A stretch of DNA of 46,609 bases from Oscillospiraceae bacterium (GCA_015063645.1 SVTS01000013.1:1-46609), one strand, 5' to 3'; shown: positions 1 through 10,308, numbered from the stretch's first letter. Program-made: numbers and translations. Notes: a model not told the origin generated them from the letters alone.

Positions 1-125
1 CAAGGAGATTGGGGTAGGGGGTTCGGGGGGAGGGGAAAGGAACTTCGCCGATTGAGATGGTCCTTTCCCCTCCCCCCGAGCCGCGGCGTAAGCCGCGGAA
101 AAAGCTGCACAGCAGCAAATCCCCC

Positions 126-1286
126 TTACCCCGCGAAAACCTCCGCGGCGCGCTTCATCCTTGCGATCACATCCACGTCAAAGGGACAGCGTTCCTCGCA
201 TGCGCCGCACTGCAGACATGCCTCCGCCGTATGTTCCAGCGCGCCGTAGTGCTGACGGACGCTGTCCGCCGCCTTTCCGTCCAGCTCCACCAGATCCAGA
301 TACTTATTCACCGCTGCGATGTCGATCCGTGCGGGACAGGGCAGACAGTGATTGCAGTACATGCACCGTCCGTCCGCGCGGAACATGCCCAGAGATGCCA
401 GCACCTCGCTGTGATCCCGCTCTTCTTTTGTGAGATCATAATACGCCGCGGCGCTCTCCACATCGCTGATCCGCTGCATGCCCACCATCACCGCCGCGAC
501 GGCAGGACGGTCCAGCGCGTAGCTGATACACTGTGCTTCCGTCAGCGCAATGCCCAGAGGAGACCGCTCCGCGCTGAGCAGCGTGCCCATCGCCAGAGAT
601 TTCATCACCGTGATGGCAGTGCCCTGCGCCTCGCAGGCGCGGTACAGCTCCGCCCGTGCCGGCTCCAGCGTCATGCCGGTGTAATTCTGCTTCTTGCCCT
701 CCAGCACCTCCGCGAATACCTCCGTCATGTCCTGATCCTTCGGAACCAGATCATAGGCGGGATTCAGGGAGAACATGAGCACGTCAATGTACCCGCTCTC
801 CACCGCTTTTTTGGCGGTAACAGGATTGTGGGAGCTCATGCCGATAGCACGGATCACGCCTTTTTCCTTCAGGGAAAGGGCGTACCGCATCATCTCGCTC
901 TGAGAGAGCGCATCCCAATCCGTTTCCTTATCCACAAAATGGAGCATGCCGATATCGATGTAATCCGTCTGCAGACGGCTGAGCAGATCTTCAAAAGCGG
1001 CAACGCACTGCGTGATATCCCGGCTGACTGTGTACTGTCCATCCAGCCAGCATGAGCCGATATGCCCCTGAATGACCACTTTTTCCCGCCGTCCGAGAAG
1101 GGCTTTTCCGATATCCGAGCGCACGTTCGGCTCGCTCATGAATACGTCAAGAAAGTTGATCCCCGCGTCCAGCGCGGCATCGATCACGCTTTTGACGAGC
1201 GTATACTCCTTGCCCTGCAGATGCTCGCATCCCAGGGATATTTCGCTGACCGTCATGCCGGTTCTGCCCAGTTTTCTGTACTGCAT
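126..1286 (-). CDS. Aldo/keto reductase with C-terminal 4Fe-4S ferredoxin-like domain
   Basis: N-term MQYRKLGRTGMTVSEISLGCE typical of AKR family; C-term CMYCNHCLPCP...CLQCGACEERCPFDVDV cysteine clusters. Confidence 0.88.
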   Translation of the reverse strand: MQYRKLGRTGMTVSEISLGCEHLQGKEYTLVKSVIDAALDAGINFLDVFMSEPNVRSDIGKALLGRREKVVIQGHIGSCWLDGQYTVSRDITQCVAAFEDLLSRLQTDYIDIGMLHFVDKETDWDALSQSEMMRYALSLKEKGVIRAIGMSSHNPVTAKKAVESGYIDVLMFSLNPAYDLVPKDQDMTEVFAEVLEGKKQNYTGMTLEPARAELYRACEAQGTAITVMKSLAMGTLLSAERSPLGIALTEAQCISYALDRPAVAAVMVGMQRISDVESAAAYYDLTKEERDHSEVLASLGMFRADGRCMYCNHCLPCPARIDIAAVNKYLDLVELDGKAADSVRQHYGALEHTAEACLQCGACEERCPFDVDVIARMKRAAEVFAG

Positions 1287-1389
1287 AGTATTCCTCCGAA
1301 GTTTTGGTTATGGGAGCCGTGTACTGCATCGGGCGCGTTTCCGCCCGCGCAAAAGGCTGATGCTCTCCTGAAAATGTTATAAAGTAAAT

Positions 1390-1550
1390 ACTGATTAACG
1401 TACAGCTTTTCTCCTGCTGCGTAACGCGTAACTGCACATTCCCTCAAGGGGGCTTCGCCCCCTTTGGAACCCCCACTTGTTTAGTTGTAGTCGGGGGCTT
1501 CGCCCCCGACACCCCCGGGACAACTTCCGTTTTCCGGCTGCCTGCCAATC
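1390..1550 (+). repeat. Intergenic GC-rich repeat (family R1), + orientation copy
   Basis: attaacgtacagctttt...gggggcttcgccccc...agtcgggggcttcgcccccgacacccccgggacaactt; reverse-complement relatives at about 9265-9415 and 10312-10396. Confidence 0.65.
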
Positions 1551-1560
1551 GGCATTCGTT

Positions 1561-3147
1561 TTATTTCTTTCTCTCAAAATACGTTCCGTAGTGAGCCTTG
1601 ACTTCTCTTTCCCTGCAGAATTCGTTGTAATCCCAGGAAAGCCCCGCTTCCTTCAGACGCTCCACTTCCCGCATGCTTGCCAGCGGAAATGCAATGTCAA
1701 AATTGTCGAGGAATTTCGGATGCTTCTTCGCGATACCCTCCGTCACCTCCGGATTCAGATCGTGCGCTTCGATGCGCACGCCCTTGGCGAGCACCATGAA
1801 ATCCACCACGTGCATCAGGAATTTCCGCTCCAGATCCCGGTACTCCGGGCGTCCGCCCAGATTCACCAGCTCGCGGGGATCTTCCTCACGGTCAAAGAGG
1901 CAGGTGACCCCGGTGAAGGGATAATAGGTGAAGGTGTAGCGCTTATCCACCAGCGTCTTGCAGCTGTCGCAGAATTCGCTCATGTTGATCTCGCGCTCCG
2001 GCACCGAACCATCCGCCAGACCGAGCATGGAGCGGGATACGCCGAACGCCCGGTCGTCCCCGGCGATATCCAAAGCGGTGGCACCGATATCCAGATTGCC
2101 GCAGAGGGCGTCGCAGTGACTGCCCTTCTTCAGCCGCGGATCACCCGCGATGATCATGGGGATAAAGAGCTGGGGCTTATAGGGCCAGGGACCCTTGGTC
2201 AGCACGTTGTAGTCATTCTCCACACTGCCGTGATCGGAGGTGAAGATGATCGTCGTGTTCTCGTAGATGCCGTTGTCCTTCAGGGATTTTACCACTCTGC
2301 CCACCAGGCGGTCAATCTCCACGATCATCTCCGCATACAGCACGCGGCTTCTGCGGCGCTGCTCGGCAATGGCGGGAGAATCCGTGAACGCCTGGGGAGG
2401 ATTGAGGAAACGGCGGCGGTAGCGTTCCACCGCCGGAATATCTTCGTCGGGACGCTCGGAGACGATCACCTCGGGAATCTTCGCGGGATCCACCGTACCG
2501 GCAACCTCCGCCGGCGGGATCAGCGGACCGTGGGGAGAGAGGAATCCGCAGTAGAGGAAAAACGGCGCACCCGCATCAGCAGGTGCGGTGCCGTCGGGGG
2601 CTTTGCCCGTTTTCGTGTAGCTTTCGATAAATTCCACCGCGCAGTCGGCACTCCAGCGGTCATAGAAATCCTCCTCGGGATAGAGGAAGCGGCTGTCCGG
2701 GGTGTGGGGATATTTGCCCGGCACGTCAGGATGCCGTTTTTTCAGTTCTCTCGTGTAGTCGCAGGTGGGACCGCCGCCGGTTTCCAGCTTCCGGTACTGA
2801 TAGCCGTAGGGCTCCTCCAGCGGTGCATGGTCATAATCGCCCACCGCCGCGGTCATGTAGCCCGCCGCGTTCATTCTCTCGGGCAGAAATTCCACGCCGT
2901 CCCGAGGAAGCATGGTGTTCGTCCAGGCATCGTGCCCCGATACGAATTCGCCGGTCAAAAATGACATGCGCGCCGGGGCGCACACGGTGGATGCGGTGAT
3001 GGCGTTGTCAAAAACGGTGCCGTCCGCCGCCAGCGCATCGATATGGGGCGTGGGGATGAAATCCGCACCGTACGCGCCGAGAAAATCAGGACGAAGCTGA
3101 TCGCACATGATGAGCACAATATTCCGTCTGTTCTGTTTGTCTGCCAT
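1561..3147 (-). CDS. Sulfatase (Cys-type, S1-like alkaline phosphatase superfamily)
   Basis: MADKQNRRNIVLIMCDQLRPDFLGAYG start; C-x-P-x-R signature TVCAPARMSFLTG; metal-site TSDHGSVEND; Met at 3147 has good RBS. No signal peptide seen. Confidence 0.93.
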   Translation of the reverse strand: MADKQNRRNIVLIMCDQLRPDFLGAYGADFIPTPHIDALAADGTVFDNAITASTVCAPARMSFLTGEFVSGHDAWTNTMLPRDGVEFLPERMNAAGYMTAAVGDYDHAPLEEPYGYQYRKLETGGGPTCDYTRELKKRHPDVPGKYPHTPDSRFLYPEEDFYDRWSADCAVEFIESYTKTGKAPDGTAPADAGAPFFLYCGFLSPHGPLIPPAEVAGTVDPAKIPEVIVSERPDEDIPAVERYRRRFLNPPQAFTDSPAIAEQRRRSRVLYAEMIVEIDRLVGRVVKSLKDNGIYENTTIIFTSDHGSVENDYNVLTKGPWPYKPQLFIPMIIAGDPRLKKGSHCDALCGNLDIGATALDIAGDDRAFGVSRSMLGLADGSVPEREINMSEFCDSCKTLVDKRYTFTYYPFTGVTCLFDREEDPRELVNLGGRPEYRDLERKFLMHVVDFMVLAKGVRIEAHDLNPEVTEGIAKKHPKFLDNFDIAFPLASMREVERLKEAGLSWDYNEFCREREVKAHYGTYFERKK

Positions 3148-3173
3148 ATATTTTCTCCTTTTCACAGGATGAA

Positions 3174-4295
3174 TTACTGTTTTCCCCGTGCGGCAAGGGA
3201 ACGCCGCACCTGCCCGGCAAGGCGGCTCAGCACGCCGCCCCATTTATCCAGAAAATGCTGATATCCGCAGAAATCATCCGCGCCGGAGCAGCAGATCTCC
3301 CCCTGCATCCGCTTGCAGTTTCCTCCGCAGAATTGCCGGTAGCGGCATTTTTTGCAGAGATCCGGCATCCGGTGAGGACGGTGCAGGAAGGCGCTCAGCG
3401 CCGGGGACTGCATCAGCTCCGACAGGGGCTGTACGGTGATATTGCCCAGTTTATATTCGTCCAGACAGTAGAAATCGCAGGGATAGACGCTTCCGTCCGC
3501 CTCCACCACAAGCTGCGGATGGCAGGCGCCGTTCATGCCGCAGGAAGTGGGCACGCCCAGCACCAGCAGATTCACCACGTCATCAAAGAATTTGATACTG
3601 CGGTGCTTCCCCCGCTGGAAATCGGCGTACCAGTACGCGAACAGTTCCGTATAAAAAGATGCAAAAAGCCGGGGTGACAGGGCGTAGGGCGTATCCCCCT
3701 CCAGATTGCCGAGGCAGGGGGTGAACTGAGTAAAGTCGATCCCCAGGCGGACGATCTGCTCCCAGACCTGCTTCGGATGGCGCGCCGCCTCATCTGTCAG
3801 GGTACAAAGGACGTTGAACTCCACACCGTACTTTTTCATGCACGCCATACCGGCGCAGATGCGCTCATAGGTACCCGCGCCCCGCTCATCGACGCGCACC
3901 GCGTCATGGGCATGAGGCAGAAGATCCAGCGAAAGCCCCACGAGAAAACGGTGCTCCGCCAGAAAGGCGCACCAGCCGTCATCCAGAAGCAGACCGTTGG
4001 TCTGCAGGGCGTAGGAGACGCGCACATCCTTCCAGTCGGAGGTCAGGGATACGAAGCGGCGGAAGAAAGGCAGTCCCGCCAGCGTCGGCTCACCGCCCTG
4101 AAAGGTGAACTGCACGCTGTCGCCAGCCTCTGTCTCGCCTCTGACGTTCGTCAGAATCGCGATGAGAGTCTCATCGGACATGATGCCGAAGGAGTGGACA
4201 TCGCGCATGGCGGACACGTCGGCGTAAAAACAGTATCGGCACCGCATATTGCAGAGGGACGATGCCGGTTTCAGCATAATATTGATTGTTTTCAT
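3174..4295 (-). CDS. Anaerobic sulfatase-maturating enzyme (radical SAM/SPASM)
   Basis: CNMRCRYC (CxxxCxxC) radical SAM motif, FTFQGGEPTLAG, C-terminal CKKCRYRQFCGGNCKR SPASM cysteines; 26 bp upstream of the sulfatase on the same strand. Confidence 0.93.
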   Translation of the reverse strand: MKTINIMLKPASSLCNMRCRYCFYADVSAMRDVHSFGIMSDETLIAILTNVRGETEAGDSVQFTFQGGEPTLAGLPFFRRFVSLTSDWKDVRVSYALQTNGLLLDDGWCAFLAEHRFLVGLSLDLLPHAHDAVRVDERGAGTYERICAGMACMKKYGVEFNVLCTLTDEAARHPKQVWEQIVRLGIDFTQFTPCLGNLEGDTPYALSPRLFASFYTELFAYWYADFQRGKHRSIKFFDDVVNLLVLGVPTSCGMNGACHPQLVVEADGSVYPCDFYCLDEYKLGNITVQPLSELMQSPALSAFLHRPHRMPDLCKKCRYRQFCGGNCKRMQGEICCSGADDFCGYQHFLDKWGGVLSRLAGQVRRSLAARGKQ

Positions 4296-4502
4296 AGATG
4301 CACAATACCGCGCGGCGCAAGTCCGCGACAAAAAAGAGTGTTCGGATGAGGGTATTATAGCACAGATCGGCGGCGGTGTCAATGAAGGAGGGGGCGAGTT
4401 CGTGCACTTAACGCGTAAACTTGTACGCTGTACGTTAAGCGTGCCATCTCCCCCAGCATCCTTGCCTCGCGGCAAAAGACCGTCCTCCACATAAAAACTT
4501 TT

Positions 4503-4539
4503 GCGCCGGAAGATTTTGCAACGCAAAATCTTCCGGCGC
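4503..4539. repeat. Perfect 17-bp-stem hairpin (family H1)
   Basis: gcgccggaagattttgc-aac-gcaaaatcttccggcgc. Confidence 0.7.
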
Positions 4540-4625
4540 GAATTTATAAGGGAAAGTTATATATTCGGCGAAAGCCAAGGAGATTGGGGGATGAGAGGGT
4601 GCACAGCAGAATATGTAAGCAACCC

Positions 4626-7361
4626 TCACATCGTTATATCATTCTTGTTCATCGCCTCATTCTCGTTCTGCGCCGCCTGCACAGGCGAGGCTTTGCAGAG
4701 CAGGGCGAGCTGTTCCTCGCTGAGATTCCGGGCAGGCGCAAAATCATCGCTTCCCGCATACGCGATCATCCGCGCCTTCAGCCATCGCGCCGCCGGATCC
4801 GCATCCGTCAGACGAAGCGTGCAGAGCAGCAGCTTTCCCGCTCCGATCCGGTATTCAGCCAGCATCGCTTCTCTGTGGGCGTTCTTGTAGGAGGACGCAA
4901 TATCCACAATCGGTCGGTGCGGCATCTCCATCAGATCAAACACCGCGGATTTGCTTCCGTTCATCATCGTCTCAAACTGCCGTCCGCAGTATCCGTCGTG
5001 GGGAAAATCCGCCATCAGCGGATGATCCGCCACCACCGTCGCCAGATGACCCGTAGTCCGTCCCGCGATGGACAGCTGGAAGGACACGTCATACGCCGCA
5101 AAAGGTCCTGTGCCAAGGAGCACCACGTTCTTGCCTTCGCGCATCAGGCGGAGCAGATCACTGCCGGTGCAGTCGCTGAGAACCACGGTATTTTCGTCCG
5201 CTTCGGCTGCATCCGCTTCCGGGAACACATACAGATCCCACATGTTGTCGCAGTCCGTGTCATCCCCGGAGAGGGAAACATGCAGAGTCAGCGCCATGGG
5301 TTTTGCACACATCGGCATGGTGAATCGGATGCGCTGCAGCTCGCTGATTGCCCCGCGGGGGATCTCACCGGTGCGGATCTCCTGCCGGTAAAGCACCCTG
5401 CCGCCGCCGCTCAGGCGGATCTGCAGAAGCGCGTCCCGGATCGGCTTTCCGTAATGGGATACCAGTACGGGAATCTCCGCCTCAGCTCCTGCGGTGTAGT
5501 TCACGCATCGCGGCAGATCTGCCAGCAGAACCGTATCGCCGTTGTAGCGGCGGACGTTCTCCGCGCTCTCACCGGGCTTCAGCTCGTAGAATTCGTTCAT
5601 CATGCCCACGCAGTAGCCGAAGGTGTGCCAGTGGGTATCGATATCGCCGAGGAAATCGTAGCCCGCAAAGGTCTCGCATCGGCGCACCGTCTCAAAGCAG
5701 TGCTTGCGCAGAATCCTCTGCCACTGGGCGGAGTTGCGGTAATAAAGATTCGCCCGGTCGGCAAGTCCCTTGTCCGTGAGATGCTTCCTGACGGAGGACA
5801 TGAACTCCGTATCCCCGATCCGGGTACCTTTGTAGCGTTCCTCAAGGGAGAGATCGATGTAGGTGCCGTGGATGCAGATCTCGTGGGTGAGCAGGGGTTT
5901 TCCGTAGACCGCGTTGCGGCGGTCGATCACTTCCTTTGTGCCGGAAGCGGAGGAATAACTGGTCAGCCCCAGAGAATAGCTGTTGTACACATCGCAGAAT
6001 CTGCCCACGTCGCCCAGCCGGCGGGGATTGTATTTGAACGGCTCGTCTGCGAATTCGTCATCCCTGATGCAGTATTCGATGCCGCGCATGGCGGACATGG
6101 GGGAGAAAAGCGAATCCGTTTCGCCGTGCACCAGTGCGGCGCACGCTTCCAGATGCTTTTCGTAATCCGCGTCGATCTGCAGTTCGTTTCCGGTGGAGTA
6201 CAGATTCACCGCCGCGTGACGGCGGCAGAAGCGCACAATCTCCCGCCACTCCGCAAGGGAGGTATTGTTGGGCGATTCTATCTCCATCAGCATGCCGAGC
6301 TCGTCCGCCGCTTCCATGTATTCCTCCGGGGGAACCCATGTGTGGAAGCGGATGGAGTTGAAGCCCAGCTCCTTCAGCGTGCGGATCACGGAGCGGTAGT
6401 AATTCTTCTCCCGGGTGGGATGCACCGTCACGGGCTGATAGCAGTGTTCGCAGCTTCCGCGGAAGAAATACGGCTCGCCGTTCAGGTGCAGGCGGATACC
6501 GTCTGCGGTGAGGCGGCGGATGCCGAAGCGGCAGGACAGCGTCTGATTTTTCGTTTCGATTACGGCGGTGTACAGCTTCGGCGCATCCGGCGACCACAGC
6601 GCAAGCCCCTCCGCGCCGATCACGCAATACTCCTGCCCGGCGGGAATCTCCGCCGTCCGGACGCAGATGTCCCCATCCAGAATGCGGACGCTGATTACCG
6701 CATCCGCCGCGCCGTCGGTGTGCACCGTAAAGGATGCGCAGTCCTGCGCCGTGGTGATCCACAGATCCCGCAGACCGTCCGGGCAGAAACACAGTGCCGC
6801 ATCGCCCCAGATGCCGCCGGTGCATTCGTTTGCCGCACGGGAGGTCAGTCCGGAGACGGGATGACCGTTATATCCCGCCAGACGGTTATTGGACACCGCC
6901 AGCGTGATGCGGTTTTCCCCGGCGATCAGCACGCCGGAGGGCACGGAGAAGGCGAAAGGCGCGGAATATCCCTCGTGCCGTCCCAGATATACGCCGTTGA
7001 TCCAGGCGGAGACGGCATTCTGCGCGCCGCCGATACGCAGCTCCGTTTTGCAGGCGGGAGCCTCATCCAGCACGGCGGTTTTCCGGTACACAAAGCACCC
7101 CACGGGATTGGGCAGAGCCATATCGGGCACATAGCCCGCCTGGGGATAGCGCTGAAGCGTGTACAGGGGATTGTAACGCAGTTTCGTGTGCAGTGCCGTG
7201 GTGCGGAACAGATCCGCCATATCCTCCCAGTATCCCGGGACGGGCACATCCACGGCGCTGTCTGACTGCGGGGAGATCAGCGGCTCCGCCTCCGAGGTAT
7301 ACGGCTGATCGGAAAGCCAGTCAAAGTGCCATTTTCCATTCAGATTCATGGTGTTGTTCAT
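4626..7361 (-). CDS. Glycoside hydrolase family 2 protein (beta-galactosidase/beta-glucuronidase-like)
   Basis: NLNGKWHFDW start, jelly-roll and TIM-barrel GH2 motifs (FNSIRFHTWVPPEEYMEAADELGM, STGNELQ acid/base region, LLTHEICIHG nucleophile region). Confidence 0.88.
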   Translation of the reverse strand: MNNTMNLNGKWHFDWLSDQPYTSEAEPLISPQSDSAVDVPVPGYWEDMADLFRTTALHTKLRYNPLYTLQRYPQAGYVPDMALPNPVGCFVYRKTAVLDEAPACKTELRIGGAQNAVSAWINGVYLGRHEGYSAPFAFSVPSGVLIAGENRITLAVSNNRLAGYNGHPVSGLTSRAANECTGGIWGDAALCFCPDGLRDLWITTAQDCASFTVHTDGAADAVISVRILDGDICVRTAEIPAGQEYCVIGAEGLALWSPDAPKLYTAVIETKNQTLSCRFGIRRLTADGIRLHLNGEPYFFRGSCEHCYQPVTVHPTREKNYYRSVIRTLKELGFNSIRFHTWVPPEEYMEAADELGMLMEIESPNNTSLAEWREIVRFCRRHAAVNLYSTGNELQIDADYEKHLEACAALVHGETDSLFSPMSAMRGIEYCIRDDEFADEPFKYNPRRLGDVGRFCDVYNSYSLGLTSYSSASGTKEVIDRRNAVYGKPLLTHEICIHGTYIDLSLEERYKGTRIGDTEFMSSVRKHLTDKGLADRANLYYRNSAQWQRILRKHCFETVRRCETFAGYDFLGDIDTHWHTFGYCVGMMNEFYELKPGESAENVRRYNGDTVLLADLPRCVNYTAGAEAEIPVLVSHYGKPIRDALLQIRLSGGGRVLYRQEIRTGEIPRGAISELQRIRFTMPMCAKPMALTLHVSLSGDDTDCDNMWDLYVFPEADAAEADENTVVLSDCTGSDLLRLMREGKNVVLLGTGPFAAYDVSFQLSIAGRTTGHLATVVADHPLMADFPHDGYCGRQFETMMNGSKSAVFDLMEMPHRPIVDIASSYKNAHREAMLAEYRIGAGKLLLCTLRLTDADPAARWLKARMIAYAGSDDFAPARNLSEEQLALLCKASPVQAAQNENEAMNKNDITM

Positions 7362-7376
7362 ACAGTGATCCTTTTA

Positions 7377-9107
7377 TCAGAGAATTTCGGGGCCCTCGTC
7401 CGACCAGTGTTCCAGATATTCCGTAGCACGCCATTTGTCATCCAGCAGAGCGCGCAGAGTGGACTGATGGGACACCCATTCATCGATGCGGGTCAGACCG
7501 AAGGAGCGCCAGTCCGTGTAGAAGGCGTTGATCGCCTCCGCATCGTGCTCATGGCGGAACATGCCCGCCCGCTTGAGGCGAACCCAGCGGATCGAGAGCC
7601 GGGCTTTCTGCACACGGCGGCGGCAGAGGGGATCGTCCGCCACTGCCTGCTCCGCTTTTTCCAGAATTCCGTCGTAGATATCCAGCATATCCTCATGGAA
7701 GAGAGGAGAGGTGGGCATATCGTTGAAGCCCACGTGGATATTGTCCCGCTCGGCTTTGCCGCAGAGCGTTTCGATATACTCTCTGATATACACGCCGGCG
7801 GCGCCGTAGTAGTAATCCGTGAATTCCTCCATATGCCGCTGCACGTCCGTGTCCGCATCCCACAGCAGTTTGGTAATCAGATAACAGCGCAGTTCGTTCA
7901 GATCCACGCCGCCGCCCTGGGCGCCGTTGCCCTGCTCAAACACGCCGCGGACATTATTGCGCACGAATGCCTTCATATTGGGCTGCAGAACGTGCCAGTT
8001 GGGATGGGGCGCGGGATAATGGGCGAAGCAGGTGGTGTAGTCCCAGATGTAATTCCGTCCGCTGACCTCGCCCCACTCCCTCAGATCGTGTATAAAGGTG
8101 GATTTTGTTCCGTCAGGACGAGTCACCCGGCGGGATTCGTCGTCACAGCTTTCAAAAGGATGGGCGAAGCACGCCTCAATGGAGCAGAGCCGCACGCAGA
8201 CGTTGCGGCGGGGACGGGTGATCTTCGGCGCGGGACGGGTGTACTGATAGGCAAGCGTATCAAAGATCACGTCAGGGAATTCACCCTCCAGCCGCTCGGC
8301 GACGGCATTGACAAAGCGGAGCAGCGTTCCCGCAGGGGATCCCTCCTCCCGGTCGATGGCAAGGCATTTTTCGCACTGGCATCCCCGGGGATAATCGTTC
8401 TGGGAGACGGAGATGATCTTCGCCCGGGGATTCTCCCGCAGTCCCCGTCTCACGCTCTCCACGGCGATCTCCAGCACCTCCGGATTGCTCAGGCAGAGCT
8501 GGAAGCGCTCATACAGCTGGGGACGCGTTCCGTCGGCACGCATGGCGTAATATTCCGGATGCTCCTTTCCGTAGACGGACGGCGGAACCAGCCGCTGGAA
8601 AGTATGCACAAACCAGGCGTAGGGCAGATGTCCGCCCATCTTCTCCGGAATCATGTGGCGGGAGCCATTAACGCGGCTCTTCACGGCAAAGCGCGGGGAG
8701 CGGCGCAGATCCGTGTAGCTGTGCTCTCTGTATTCCAGACGCGGAATCTGCTCGACAGTTTTGTCCAGCGTAAGGGAAATCCCGCTCACCACGGGCACCT
8801 TCTCGCACTCGGGGGTAAAAAATCGGCAGCCCAGCATTTCCAGCAATTCGTATGCGCCGTAGATGATACCGCGCACACCACCCTGAATACGGATCGCTCC
8901 CTCCTCGGGGATCAGGCGGAAGCCCTCCTCGCCCAGCACGCCCCCGGCGGTCTGATCAAGGATCACAGACCCCTCTGCGGCACAGTTCTCCACAGGGAAG
9001 GGACGTGCGCACATCAGCGCGAGGTAATACCGCAGCTCCTCTGCGGCGTATTTCGCCTGCTCGGGCGCGCCGTCTGGCAGACAGATGCGGCGAATTGTAT
9101 ATGTCAT
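7377..9107 (-). CDS. DUF4838 domain-containing protein (GH67-N-like N-terminus)
   Basis: AKYAAEELRYYLALM..., FRLIPEEGAIRIQGGVRGIIYGAYELLEMLGCRFFTPECEKVP, CQCEKCLAIDREEGSPAGTLLRFVNAVAERLE typical of DUF4838; 15 bp upstream of GH2. Confidence 0.85.
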   Translation of the reverse strand: MTYTIRRICLPDGAPEQAKYAAEELRYYLALMCARPFPVENCAAEGSVILDQTAGGVLGEEGFRLIPEEGAIRIQGGVRGIIYGAYELLEMLGCRFFTPECEKVPVVSGISLTLDKTVEQIPRLEYREHSYTDLRRSPRFAVKSRVNGSRHMIPEKMGGHLPYAWFVHTFQRLVPPSVYGKEHPEYYAMRADGTRPQLYERFQLCLSNPEVLEIAVESVRRGLRENPRAKIISVSQNDYPRGCQCEKCLAIDREEGSPAGTLLRFVNAVAERLEGEFPDVIFDTLAYQYTRPAPKITRPRRNVCVRLCSIEACFAHPFESCDDESRRVTRPDGTKSTFIHDLREWGEVSGRNYIWDYTTCFAHYPAPHPNWHVLQPNMKAFVRNNVRGVFEQGNGAQGGGVDLNELRCYLITKLLWDADTDVQRHMEEFTDYYYGAAGVYIREYIETLCGKAERDNIHVGFNDMPTSPLFHEDMLDIYDGILEKAEQAVADDPLCRRRVQKARLSIRWVRLKRAGMFRHEHDAEAINAFYTDWRSFGLTRIDEWVSHQSTLRALLDDKWRATEYLEHWSDEGPEIL

Positions 9108-9163
9108 GACAAGTTCTCCTCCCGGTTGTTTTTTCTTTTTTCCGGCTCCCCCGGTATGAGTTG

Positions 9164-9192
9164 ATTATACCTGTCTTCACACAGGATGTCAA
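9164..9192 (-). promoter_or_regulatory. Consensus sigma-A-type promoter for DUF4838-GH2 operon, with palindrome in spacer
   Basis: Minus strand TTGACA-17 bp-TATAAT; spacer holds CCTGTGTGAAGACAGG (CCTGT-N6-ACAGG inverted repeat). Confidence 0.7.
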
Positions 9193-9210
9193 GATAAAAG
9201 AGAAAAAAAC

Positions 9211-9239
9211 TTGCACCTGCGCCGGATTGGTGCTACAAT
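9211..9239 (+). promoter_or_regulatory. Sigma-A-type promoter
   Basis: TTGCAC-17 bp-TACAAT, divergent to the 9164-9192 promoter. Confidence 0.5.
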
Positions 9240-9264
9240 ATAGAAAAGGGAGATAATCCCCGAC

Positions 9265-9415
9265 CCGAAAAGCAGGAAGCTGACCCAGGGGTGTCGGGGG
9301 CTGTGCCCCCGACCGTAACCCAAAAACGGGGGAAAAAGGGGGGCAGAGCCCCCCTGAGAAAACGTGTAGTTACGCTTTATGCAACAGGAAAAAGCTGCAC
9401 GTTAATGTGCCTACT
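9265..9415 (-). repeat. Intergenic GC-rich repeat (family R1), reverse copy
   Basis: Reverse complement reads cattaacgtgcagctttttcctgttgcataaagcgtaac...gggggctctgccccc...ggtcgggggcacagcccccgacacccc, homologous to 1390-1550. Confidence 0.6.
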
Positions 9416-9468
9416 ATAGAATAAGGGGAATCATCCCCCGCCAAAACCGATCATACGGAGGAAATACC

Positions 9469-10308
9469 ATGAACAGAAACGAACTCACAGAACTGATCCG
9501 TGCGCTGTACAGCGCGGATAAAGCCAACTTCGTCCGTCCGGAGGACGCAATCCGCCCGGAGCTTGCGGGCATGAAAATCTTCGATGAGCCGCTCTGCGGC
9601 ATCGGCGCGGCGGATGACGCGCTGTTCGCGGAATATAAGAAACCGGGAATCATCGGTCCCTGGTTCAAGACCCCCGAAGAATGGCTGCCGGGGGCAAAGA
9701 CCGTCGTAGCCCTGTTCTTCCCCTTCTCAAAAGAAGTGCGCCATTCCAACCGGATGTACGCGGACCGTCCCTCCGATCCGTGGCTCCACGGACGCATCGA
9801 GGGACAGATTTTCCTGCGCGGATTCATCGATTCCCTGCGGGAAGCGCTGACAGCCCGGGGCATCGCGGCGTGCACGCCCATGACTGACGCCCGCTTCGCC
9901 AATGCGCAGGGCAGCAAATCCATCGCCGGATACGAATCCACCGAAGAGATGTACACCAGCAACTGGTCGGAACGCCACGCGGCGTATGTGTGCGGTCTGG
10001 GCACATTCGGTCTGCATAAGAGCCTCATCACCGAAAAAGGCACCGCGGGACGCTTCACCTCCGTCATTATCGACGCACCGCTCACCCCCGACACCCGGGA
10101 TTATACGGGTATCTATGATTACTGCATCCGCTGCGGCGAGTGCGCCCGCCGATGCGCCGGACACGCCATCACCCCCGAAACGGGGAAGGATCACAGCGCG
10201 TGCCGGAAATGGGTCAGCGAATCCAGCCGTCCGTTCCTCCCCCGTTACGGCTGCGGACTGTGCCAGACCGGCGTCCCCTGCGAGGACCGCAATCCCTCCC
10301 GGAAATGA
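9469..10308 (+). CDS. Epoxyqueuosine reductase-like 4Fe-4S protein
   Basis: YCIRCGECARRCAGHAI and CGLCQTGVPCE Fe-S clusters; QueG-like central region (SNWSERHAAYVCGLGTFGLHKSLITEKGTAGRFTSV). Confidence 0.78.
   Translation: MNRNELTELIRALYSADKANFVRPEDAIRPELAGMKIFDEPLCGIGAADDALFAEYKKPGIIGPWFKTPEEWLPGAKTVVALFFPFSKEVRHSNRMYADRPSDPWLHGRIEGQIFLRGFIDSLREALTARGIAACTPMTDARFANAQGSKSIAGYESTEEMYTSNWSERHAAYVCGLGTFGLHKSLITEKGTAGRFTSVIIDAPLTPDTRDYTGIYDYCIRCGECARRCAGHAITPETGKDHSACRKWVSESSRPFLPRYGCGLCQTGVPCEDRNPSRK

Noticed and set aside
3148-3243. N-terminal extension of the sulfatase ORF
   Set aside because: Upstream segment overlaps the anSME 3' end and is not sulfatase-like; Met at 3147 has a good RBS
4584-7265. 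893-aa plus-strand ORF
   Set aside because: Antisense shadow of the GH2 gene; low-complexity composition, no domain signature
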